Part shown: positions 56,652 to 64,000 of the stretch, one piece after another
How positions within the stretch are numbered: the first letter of the stretch is position 1
Layout: every line of letters starts with the position of its first letter
Notes under the pieces: generated by a model
Databases searched by the model: none
What the model was told of the DNA's origin: nothing
What the model saw: only the letters and a program-made list of their open reading frames with translations
Program-made: the position numbers and the translations under genes
Assembly: GCA_021824575.1 (NCBI GenBank)
Contig: JAKAKJ010000084.1
Coordinates: forward strand, 56,964 to 120,963
DNA length: 64,000 nt
Direction: 5' to 3'
From: Chloroflexota bacterium
GTDB taxonomy: Bacteria; Chloroflexota; Anaerolineae; Anaerolineales; Villigracilaceae

Positions 56652-57227
56652 CTACGAGCTTGAATTTCCGTGCGCGGGATAAATCCGCGTGATCTTGTGG
56701 CTGTAGATTTTATTCCAGCTTTCCTTCGTGATCCGGTCCTCATCGGGGACAAGAGAGCGCGGCGGCAAGTCTCCGGTGAAAGCAAAGCCTTCGTCGAGAA
56801 TCAATGTGATGCTGTCGTCGCTGTGGCCGGGCGTGGCGATGATCTCACCACTCAATCCAATTGACGCAAGAAACTTCCGGCTGTCTTCGAATTTCAGGAT
56901 GAGGTTGCCATCTTCAAAGATTTCAGCAAAGGGAGTTTTCTTTCGTTTGTGAAAATCGTTGAGCGGTTTGATGAAATGGACCTGGCTTTCGAGCAGAATA
57001 AATTTTGCCCCGAGATTCCTGAATTCCTGAACCAACCCGGCGTGATCGGTATGGAAATGTGACACAAGAACATATTTGATTTCGGTGGGCGTAATGCCTT
57101 TGCGTTTGAGTTCCGCTGTGAATTGCGGCATCGTGCCGGGCCAGCCGCAGTCGAATAACAGCTTGCCGTTTTTGATTTCCAGCGCGTAGTAATTGGTGGA
57201 GCGATATCCAACGTTGATGATGTTCAT
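56652..57227 (-). CDS. MBL fold metallo-hydrolase
   Basis: YVLVSHFHTDHAGLVQEF; IIATPGHSDDSITLILDEGFAFTGDLPP. Confidence 0.93.
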   Translation of the reverse strand: MNIINVGYRSTNYYALEIKNGKLLFDCGWPGTMPQFTAELKRKGITPTEIKYVLVSHFHTDHAGLVQEFRNLGAKFILLESQVHFIKPLNDFHKRKKTPFAEIFEDGNLILKFEDSRKFLASIGLSGEIIATPGHSDDSITLILDEGFAFTGDLPPRSLVPDEDRITKESWNKIYSHKITRIYPAHGNSSS

Positions 57228-57238
57228 GGTAAGTTATT

Positions 57239-57302
57239 AAGTTGGAACGTTTGAAAGTTTACAAGTTGGGGCTTATTCGTTTGAGGTTCAGCCTTCCAAC
57301 TT
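57239..57302. repeat. AAGTTGGAA inverted repeat, family copy 3
   Basis: AAGTTGGAA (57239-57247)/TTCCAACTT (57294-57302), flanked by related ccaacctgcaacc text. Confidence 0.5.
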
Positions 57303-57318
57303 TCCAACCTGCAACCTG

Positions 57319-58056
57319 CTAGCCATATTTGACTATGCGGAATTTTTCTTCGTAACGCGGATTCTCGTCCGTGCTGTCTTCGGTGTGACGCGACTTCATA
57401 CGTTCCTTGAATTTGTCCACATCGCCGATCTGGGTTTTATGGTGGAGCAGGGCTTCCACCTTGATCGGCCACGTGTCTGTCACATCCAATGTGACGGTCG
57501 GCTGCATGGTCAGCGAGCACCAGACTTCCTTTGGCATGTGGGGCGGATAACCTTCGGTGATCAATTCAGGGAAATATTCCTTATTTCCCGCTGCCGGAAA
57601 AACCGCATCGAGTACAACCTGTCCTGCGGCGCGGTGATCGGGATGATTGATACCATAGGTTGCAAATAAAGTCTGCGGATCGCAGGTGACGAGGATATCC
57701 GGCTTCATCTTGCGGATGATGCGGACGACTTCGCGGCGCAGTTCAAGGTCTGGGACAAGGTATCCGTCCGGACGGTCCAGCCAGTGAACCGCCTGTGCCC
57801 CGATGGCTTTTGCGGCATTGCCTTGTTCCTCATGCCGGATCGCGCACAACTTGTCGGGCGTCATGTCGGGCGAAGTCGAATCGTTGAAGCCTTTGTCGCC
57901 GCAGGTCAAAAGATAATATTCGATCTTATGTCCGGCGCGTGCCCAACGCGCAAGCGTGGCTCCGCAAAAAAATTCGGGATCATCGGGATGGGCAAGGACA
58001 ACGAGAATATTTTGGGATGTTTCCCATGTGCCGGGTATTGGAGTGTTAGGTGTCAT
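57319..58056 (-). CDS. PIG-L family deacetylase
   Basis: ILVVLAHPDDPEFFCGATLARWARAGHKIEYYLLTCGDKG; HPDHRAAGQVVLDAVFP. Confidence 0.95.
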   Translation of the reverse strand: MTPNTPIPGTWETSQNILVVLAHPDDPEFFCGATLARWARAGHKIEYYLLTCGDKGFNDSTSPDMTPDKLCAIRHEEQGNAAKAIGAQAVHWLDRPDGYLVPDLELRREVVRIIRKMKPDILVTCDPQTLFATYGINHPDHRAAGQVVLDAVFPAAGNKEYFPELITEGYPPHMPKEVWCSLTMQPTVTLDVTDTWPIKVEALLHHKTQIGDVDKFKERMKSRHTEDSTDENPRYEEKFRIVKYG

Positions 58057-58139
58057 GTCTAATTGTCAGTTGGGAATCACGCGATTATAGATGGATCCGT
58101 TCTTCGGGAGTCGTGAGTCGGAATTGTTCGCAGTCGGAA

Positions 58140-59060
58140 TTATTGTTTTCGGTTCGAAGCTTTTCCGCACGTGCATCCGCCGCCTTCGTGACGGTCGCAC
58201 GGCGCTTCGGATTTGCGGCGCAGGGCTTCGAGTTCATCCCACGGCTGGATCTCGTCCCGGTCAAAGGTGAACCATTGCGAACGCTCTTCAGTTTCGATGG
58301 CGACAACGACTTTATTTGTCATCGGCAGAACATCCACAACTTTGCCTTCGCCCTTTGGTGTGACAACGCGTTTATTGCGCTTGGGCAGTTGCTTGCGCGC
58401 TTCGACATATTGCTCGTATTCGTAAATCAGACAGCAGCGCAGACGTCCGCACATGCCGGTGATTTCTTCCGGTGTGAGCGAGATGCCTTGTTCTTTCGCC
58501 ATCTTGATCGAGATGGGACTGAAGTCGGTCAGGAATTTGGAGCAGCAGCGGGTTTCGAGTCCGCAGGCGCCCATGCCGCCGAGGAGTTTCGCCACATCGC
58601 GCGGACCGATCTGCCGCATCTCGATGTGCGTGTTCGGATACAAGTCCTGCATATCCTTTTTCAGCGATTTGAGATCCACTTTTTCTTCCGTCTCGGAGCT
58701 GAAGAGAAAGGCCAGCCGTGAGCCGTCGTAGTTGTATTCCGCGGCGATGACCTTGACGCCATCGAGATGAAGTTCCGCGGCGCGGGCGCGGCAGTTGATC
58801 ATAGCCTCGGTCTGCTTGGATTGCCAGGATTGCTGGAGCAGGAGATCGCGCGGCGTGGCGCGTCGTTCCACAGACTTCCATCCGCCCTCAGGCACTGGAG
58901 GTGTTTCCTGTAGAACTGTCACAACTTCGCCCAGATGTTTGCCGCGGGACGTATCCACAATGACGCGTTCGCCGACGTTCAAGTTCGGGAACGCGCTGGA
59001 GTCGAAATGGTAGATTTTACCGATCCGTGTAAATCGGACACCGATAATGGTTGGTTGCAT
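58140..59060 (-). CDS. PSP1 domain (RicT/YaaT-like) protein
   Basis: FDSSAFPNLNVGERVIVDTSRGKHLGEVV; CCSKFLTDFSPISIKMAKEQGISLTPEEITGMCGRLRCCLIYEYEQYVEARKQLPK. Confidence 0.94.
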   Translation of the reverse strand: MQPTIIGVRFTRIGKIYHFDSSAFPNLNVGERVIVDTSRGKHLGEVVTVLQETPPVPEGGWKSVERRATPRDLLLQQSWQSKQTEAMINCRARAAELHLDGVKVIAAEYNYDGSRLAFLFSSETEEKVDLKSLKKDMQDLYPNTHIEMRQIGPRDVAKLLGGMGACGLETRCCSKFLTDFSPISIKMAKEQGISLTPEEITGMCGRLRCCLIYEYEQYVEARKQLPKRNKRVVTPKGEGKVVDVLPMTNKVVVAIETEERSQWFTFDRDEIQPWDELEALRRKSEAPCDRHEGGGCTCGKASNRKQ

Positions 59061-59155
59061 GACTGTAATTATACCGTTAAGAGTTCTTCTGATCGGCCAG
59101 TAATCCACATGATACGGCGATGACACCCGCCCACAGCTAACTGCTGCAATAGAAA

Positions 59156-59184
59156 AAATGAACCCGATCGCGTCGGGTTCATTT
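59156..59184 (-). terminator. Intrinsic terminator downstream of the HerA-like gene
   Basis: AAATGAACCCGA / TCGGGTTCATTT 12-bp stem; T-tract on minus strand. Confidence 0.85.
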
Positions 59185-59198
59185 CTAAATGGCTATTG

Positions 59199-60677
59199 CT
59201 ATTTTCGCCTGCTGCTCGTACCAAGCAGGGACCCCATCAAGCCGCGCACAAGTTCACGTTGGATTTGCCGCCCTGCTGGGCTATTGACGATTTTGAGCGC
59301 CTGATCCAATGCGGTCGGTTCCGGCTTGCTGCTCTTGCGTTTTTCAGAAGGCTCTGCTTGTGTTGTTCCTTGAGTTTGACCGATCACGGCCGAGCCAGAT
59401 GTCATTGTCCGACCTTGAAGTTTTTCATAGGCTGACTCTCGATCAATGACCTGTTCGTAGCGTCCATACACAGGGGAACTTTTGATGATCTGCTGACGTA
59501 TCTCGGGCGCGACGGGACCAATCTGGCTGGTCGGCGGCAGCATGAAGGCGCGCTGAACGATGCCCGGCATGCCTTTTTCGTCCAGCAAAGAGACTAAAGC
59601 CTCCCCAACCCTCAATTCCGTAATGGCTTTGGCTACGTCCAGTTTCGGGTTGCTGCGGAAAGTCTGAGCGGCTGATTTTACGGCCTTTTGATCCAGGGGC
59701 GTAAAAGCGCGCAGTGCATGTTGTACGCGGTTGCTTAACTGTCCAAGCACCATCTCCGGGATATCCAGCGGATTCTGGCTGACGAAGTACACGCCCACCC
59801 CTTTGGAGCGAATCAGCCGCACAACCTGTTCGATCTTTTCGAGCAGAGCCTTTGGCGCATCGTTGAATAATAGATGCGCTTCATCAAAGAAGAAAGCCAG
59901 TTTTGGTTTTTCCGCGTCGCCGATTTCAGGCAGTCGCTCAAAAAGTTCGGAAAGCAACCAGAGGAGGAATGTCGCGTAGGTTTTGGGTGTCAACATCAAT
60001 TTATCTGCCGCCAAAACATTTATCATTCCGCGCCCCTTTGAATCTGTTTGGATCATATCTTCCAGGTTCAGGGCCGGCTCTCCAAAAAACTTGTCGCCGC
60101 CTTGCTGATCCAGTGTCAGGAGACTGCGCTGTACCGCGCCAATACTGGCCCCAGAAATATTTCCATACATGGTTTGGAATTGCGCGGCGTTGTTGCCTGC
60201 GTACTGCAACATGGCCTGCAAATCCTTGAGATCGAGCAGGAGCAGCCCATTATCGTCTGCAACCTTGAACACAAGACTCAGAACTGCGCTCTGAGTGTCG
60301 TTCAGATCAAACAGGCGCGCTAGCAGTAAAGGCCCCATTTCTGAGATGGTTGCGCGAATGGGGTGTCCCTGTTCTCCAAATACATCCCAATAAATAACGG
60401 GATAACCTTGAAAGGAAAAGTCCTTGAGTTTCAAGAGTTGAATGCGTTCCTGGATTTTGGGATTGTCCCTGCCTGGCTGGCTAATTCCTGACAGATCTCC
60501 CTTCACATCAGACATAAAGACGGAAACACCGATGCGGCTGAGGCCTTCGGCAAGCACCTGCAAACTGATTGTCTTTCCTGTGCCGGTCGCGCCGGCAATC
60601 AATCCGTGGCGGTTTGCCATTTGCGGTAATAAATAAAGATCGGTTTCCCCTTGCGCGATTCGAATCGGGTCGGCCAT
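59199..60677 (-). CDS. HerA-like/DUF853 (YjgR-type) ATPase
   Basis: [87 protein letters not shown]. Confidence 0.95.
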   Translation of the reverse strand: MADPIRIAQGETDLYLLPQMANRHGLIAGATGTGKTISLQVLAEGLSRIGVSVFMSDVKGDLSGISQPGRDNPKIQERIQLLKLKDFSFQGYPVIYWDVFGEQGHPIRATISEMGPLLLARLFDLNDTQSAVLSLVFKVADDNGLLLLDLKDLQAMLQYAGNNAAQFQTMYGNISGASIGAVQRSLLTLDQQGGDKFFGEPALNLEDMIQTDSKGRGMINVLAADKLMLTPKTYATFLLWLLSELFERLPEIGDAEKPKLAFFFDEAHLLFNDAPKALLEKIEQVVRLIRSKGVGVYFVSQNPLDIPEMVLGQLSNRVQHALRAFTPLDQKAVKSAAQTFRSNPKLDVAKAITELRVGEALVSLLDEKGMPGIVQRAFMLPPTSQIGPVAPEIRQQIIKSSPVYGRYEQVIDRESAYEKLQGRTMTSGSAVIGQTQGTTQAEPSEKRKSSKPEPTALDQALKIVNSPAGRQIQRELVRGLMGSLLGTSSRRK

Positions 60678-60777
60678 GAAATCTCCTGTTACGGCGGTTG
60701 AAATGTTGGATTGATAAGAATACAGGCTGGCATAGTCGCGGAGTCGACCAACCAGCCAGCCTGTTCCACTTTACCTG

Positions 60778-60948
60778 TTAAAAGCCTTCCAACAGGTTTC
60801 CTAGAGCCAGGATTATGAAGGCGATCACAACCAGCCAAAATGCGAGGCCGGAAAGCACCGGAATCGTCACGAGATAGGCGATTACACCAACGACTGCAAC
60901 GATTACGGCGATCCAGAATGTAATTTGCTTGGGTTCACTGAGATTCAT
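60778..60948 (-). CDS. Small two-TM membrane protein
   Basis: MNLSEPKQITFWIAVIVAVVGVIAYLVTIPVLSGLAFWLVVIAFIILALGNLLEGF; ggaggc SD. Confidence 0.7.
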   Translation of the reverse strand: MNLSEPKQITFWIAVIVAVVGVIAYLVTIPVLSGLAFWLVVIAFIILALGNLLEGF

Positions 60949-61056
60949 ATTTGCCTCCAGATGAATTGATAGTAACCTTCGTGACTCCGCAGCCAAATAG
61001 GCCAGTTATCGAAGGACTTGCTCTTGCTGCCCTTCTCAACAGTTATGCAGCCCAAC

Positions 61057-61449
61057 TCAATGATGGTGCTCGTGTTCCTCTGCAAAAACCGCTTCAGCCT
61101 TGGTTTTGTGGGTGGTTCCATCGGGATGGTTTGGCGGTGAATAAATGGTGTAAAGGAACGCAGGTACAGTTTTTGACGTGTTGATCACGTTATGGTAGGT
61201 GCCCGCGGGAATGATGGCTGCATCATCCTGGTGCAGGACATGTTCTTCCTTTCCATTGAGGATGAACTTTGCCTCCCCGGCCTCGATCCTGAAGAATTGA
61301 TCAACCTGTTCATGCGCCTCGTTGCCGATCTCCTCTCCGGGTTGCAGGCACATCACCACCAGTTGACAGAATTTCCCGGTGTACAGCACCTTGCGAAAGT
61401 TCCTGTTTGAAAGAGTTTCTTCTTCAATGGGACCGAAATAACCTGTCAT
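61057..61449 (-). CDS. Cupin domain protein
   Basis: LVVMCLQPGEEIGNEAHEQVDQFFRIEAGEAKFILNGKEEHVLHQDDAAIIPAGTYHNVINTS. Confidence 0.92.
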   Translation of the reverse strand: MTGYFGPIEEETLSNRNFRKVLYTGKFCQLVVMCLQPGEEIGNEAHEQVDQFFRIEAGEAKFILNGKEEHVLHQDDAAIIPAGTYHNVINTSKTVPAFLYTIYSPPNHPDGTTHKTKAEAVFAEEHEHHH

Positions 61450-61530
61450 GGGTTCAGCTCCTTTTCATGAAGTACTCTTGCGTTGACTGCGTCAGGATGA
61501 TTCGAAACGCCGCGCGATCCCCGGATGGTT

Positions 61531-61932
61531 CTAATAAGTGACAACCCTCCGCAGTTTTTTGGCTTGTTTGATCCAGTCTTCGGTTTGCTTCAGGGTAGGC
61601 ATCTTGTTGACCAGATTTTTGGCCTGATTTATTTCCTGCATCTTCGCATACAGATTGTTTGCCACGCGCTTGGACAGTTCGAGAACGGTGTCAACGCCGG
61701 CTTCTTCGAGCAGATCGGAATATTGACTCCCGACTCCCTTGATCCGGTACAAGTCGGCAAGGTTCACCCATTCCAGGATCAGGCTGTTTCCAATCTTGGT
61801 CATGGCTTCAATTTCACTGCGACCTTCGGCGGACGCACCTTTTTTCAAGAGCGCCTCTGTCGTGCGGATGCCGGCCTTTGCCAGCTTTTCAGCATACGCT
61901 GGACCGATTCCCTGCACATCAATGATTTTCAT
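61531..61932 (-). CDS. DUF4332 (helix-hairpin-helix-like) protein
   Basis: VQGIGPAYAEKLAKAGIRTTEALLKKGAS; IKGVGSQYSDLLEEAGVDTVLELSKR. Confidence 0.87.
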   Translation of the reverse strand: MKIIDVQGIGPAYAEKLAKAGIRTTEALLKKGASAEGRSEIEAMTKIGNSLILEWVNLADLYRIKGVGSQYSDLLEEAGVDTVLELSKRVANNLYAKMQEINQAKNLVNKMPTLKQTEDWIKQAKKLRRVVTY

Positions 61933-62004
61933 TTTTTTCTCCTTGTCAAAGTGTTGTCGTTGATGAGCTATCTCATCTTGTTGAAACCTGCTGTGACGGA
62001 TAAA

Positions 62005-62592
62005 TCATTTTCCTCCCAGCAGTTTGCCCGCCATGCCCAGCACCTCGTCCAAAGCTGAACCATCTCGATTTGTATCCAATAGAGTGTTCAACACATTCAT
62101 CATGCCGGGGTTGGACTCGCGCTCCAACTGTTGTTGGCCGCCAAGAAAAGCCGACAGGCCATTTGTATCCAAATTATTTTGCTGCCGCTGCTGGCCGAGC
62201 AATCCCATTACTAGCGGAGCGGCAATTTGCAGAAGTTGTCCGATCTGGCTGCTGTTCAGTCCGGTGCCCTGAGCCAGGCCTTGTGTGACCACAGGCTGCT
62301 GTCCGCCGAGGACATGATTCAGAATTCCGGCCCCATTGGCAGATTGGGGATTATCCAGAAAGCCTGACACATTATTCAAGATGGAACCATCATGGTCCCG
62401 GGTCAAAGCCTGATGAAGCGCCTGTGCTTCCTCAGGTTTGGATGCGTTGTTGGCCAAGGCTGATAGGAGCAGCGGCAGCGCCGCTGATAACGCCGTGCTG
62501 GTTGTTTGCTCATCCGCGCCAATCTGTTGTCCAATACGGGATAGGTCTTGACCGGATAATTGTTGCATCAATTGTTGTGTCAAAGCATCCAT
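62005..62592 (-). CDS. DUF937 domain protein
   Basis: MDALTQQLMQQLSGQDLSRIGQQIGADEQTTSTALSAALPLLLSALANNA. Confidence 0.9.
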   Translation of the reverse strand: MDALTQQLMQQLSGQDLSRIGQQIGADEQTTSTALSAALPLLLSALANNASKPEEAQALHQALTRDHDGSILNNVSGFLDNPQSANGAGILNHVLGGQQPVVTQGLAQGTGLNSSQIGQLLQIAAPLVMGLLGQQRQQNNLDTNGLSAFLGGQQQLERESNPGMMNVLNTLLDTNRDGSALDEVLGMAGKLLGGK

Positions 62593-62767
62593 CTTTTGCT
62601 CCTCCGAATTTATTGGCCGCCGTTGCATGGTGGGCAACAGGGTGTCTAACCCTCTTCGTGACGGCGACACGCTAACGCGGCACCCAACGACGCTTGGTAC
62701 GTTGATCTGGTTATGCCCGACGCGTTGGGCGCCGCTCTTTTGCACATGGGATGTTGCTTGTGCTTGA

Positions 62768-63184
62768 TTAGTGCAAAAGACTTTCAGGAATATTCCCGCC
62801 GTTCTCGGCGATCTTCTGCAGCACAGTCTTGTGCAGCCAGGTGTTCATTTTGGCAGAGTCGCTCATCAAATCTGCGGGGCAGCCAAGCTCGGTGGCAAGC
62901 TCTTTGCGGGCGCTAAAACTGCTGTCAATTCCGAGCAGCTTCAACAAATCAACGATCGAAACTTTCCAATCGAGTCCAGATTGTTCACCTGCGAGGTTAT
63001 CGAGCTTGCTCATCACATCCACGACCGGGATGGCAGCAACGGCAGGCGTTACCGGTTTCGGTGCAGTGTAGTTGGAAGTCTGTGGAGTAGCGAAAGCGGC
63101 GGGTTTGGCCGGTGCGGTGGCTGCAGCCGGTGCGGCAGGTTTCTGAATACCAAGCTTTTGAAGAATTGTACTAAAGATACTCAT
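62768..63184 (-). CDS. DUF3597 domain protein
   Basis: MSIFSTILQKLGI; DVMSKLDNLAGEQSGLDWKVSIVDLLKLLGIDSSFSARKELATELG. Confidence 0.9.
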   Translation of the reverse strand: MSIFSTILQKLGIQKPAAPAAATAPAKPAAFATPQTSNYTAPKPVTPAVAAIPVVDVMSKLDNLAGEQSGLDWKVSIVDLLKLLGIDSSFSARKELATELGCPADLMSDSAKMNTWLHKTVLQKIAENGGNIPESLLH

Positions 63185-63212
63185 TGGAGGTCCTTTCTAT
63201 TAACGGGTCAGA

Positions 63213-63416
63213 TTATTTCTTTTTTCCAAGCAGGCCGCCCAGCACATTCTCAGCCGCTTTGACGTTGCCGTCATTGCTCAACAACGCATCAATTTGCGGA
63301 CCCACCGCCGCAGGCAGTTTTTTCTTCAGGTAATCAACGACGAGTTTGACAATAGTCTGGGCTGTGGCTTCCGGAATGCCGGTCTTTTTGACGATCAAGC
63401 TGACTAACTCATTCAT
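63213..63416 (-). CDS. Small DUF2267/DUF2780-like helical protein
   Basis: MNELVSLIVKKTGIPEATAQTIVKLVVDYLKKKLPAAVGPQIDALLS; exact family uncertain. Confidence 0.65.
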   Translation of the reverse strand: MNELVSLIVKKTGIPEATAQTIVKLVVDYLKKKLPAAVGPQIDALLSNDGNVKAAENVLGGLLGKKK

Positions 63417-63887
63417 GCATATTCCTCCGAATCGAATCCCCTCGACGACTGGATGATGAATCTCATCCATTTCCATTACTACGAGACTAGTCCCACTTAA
63501 ATGTCATAATAGCATGTCTTGACAAGTATTTCAATAGCGAATGTCATATTCAAGCGAATCTGATAATTGAAGCCTGTATATTTTAGGCATCGCTGATTGT
63601 TTGCATAAAATCATTTTGTTGTATTTTGCAAGAGGTTGATAAAAATTTTCTATTCCACAATATTGATTGGCAATTCATTCTTATCACCGGAGTCAAGGTT
63701 ATGGATTTTACCGGTCTGTTTAAATTGGACTTGAGTCAGAATATGCTTGATCAGGGCAGGGATGCGATGCGGGGACTCCTGCTTGTATCGTTTGCCAGTT
63801 ATCTCTATAATGAACTTAGCAGCAAGAACATTTGCTGGGTGTGAGGGAGATGTGCCATCCGGGCACGTGATTGCGGAGGGTCGGAAG

Positions 63888-64000
63888 ATGAACAAGTCTA
63901 TGAATCGCGGCATTGCGGCTGTACTGGTTGTATGGTTGGCGGCCTCGGCATGCCAATTCCTGACAGGTGTTCCGCAGACTTCAACGGTACCAGCACAAGA
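63888..64000 (+). CDS. N-terminus of a lipoprotein truncated by the window end
   Basis: MNKSMNRGIAAVLVVWLAASACQFLTGVPQTSTVPAQ; signal peptide + lipobox; gcggagggtcgg upstream. Confidence 0.65.
   Translation, partial: MNKSMNRGIAAVLVVWLAASACQFLTGVPQTSTVPAQ

Noticed and set aside
63626-63913. Two overlapping small ORFs near the window end (72 aa plus, 87 aa minus)
   Set aside because: No SD, no recognisable family, mutually overlapping; likely noncoding.

Overview
The window is a chromosomal segment that looks like a Chloroflexota/Anaerolineae-type genome (inference from gene content, Thr/Pro-rich lipoprotein linkers and dispersed palindromes; not verified by search). It is densely coding, with about 69 CDS supported by recognisable protein families. 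No rRNA, CRISPR array or prophage was seen, and I recognised no tRNA. Main blocks: yggS-yggT-DUF167; aminotransferase; TPR-lytic transglycosylase lipoprotein; PfkB kinase + adenosylhomocysteinase; a RAYT (REP-associated Y1 transposase) gene; TypA; four tandem SH3b/Fn3-like lipoproteins; HD-GYP; a tyrosine/homogentisate catabolic cluster (HGD, FAH, HPPD) interrupted by two paralogous lipoproteins; YbaK, CPBP protease, NUDIX, pirin, arylsulfotransferase-like, dNK, EamA, M20, HNH-like lipoprotein, beta-lactamase-like, UspA, AlaRS, Acs, archaeal/eukaryotic-type ProRS, an orphan ABC permease pair, CCA-adding enzyme, GbsR/MarR operon, FecR, PSP1 (RicT-like), HerA-like ATPase and a DUF cluster. The most interesting signals are: (1) a candidate structured RNA/leader with promoter and intrinsic terminator upstream of the LOG-family gene (about 46538-46686, minus); (2) a RAYT gene carrying a 26-bp perfect REP-like palindrome inside its own reading frame and flanked by related hairpins; (3) five lipoproteins sharing a post-lipobox VAxTxQA-like motif; (4) mutually exclusive hairpins in the ahcY leader; (5) TATAAT boxes 6-7 nt before ATG at four genes, suggesting leaderless mRNAs; (6) a near-textbook promoter plus 18-bp operator in front of a GbsR-type regulator operon.
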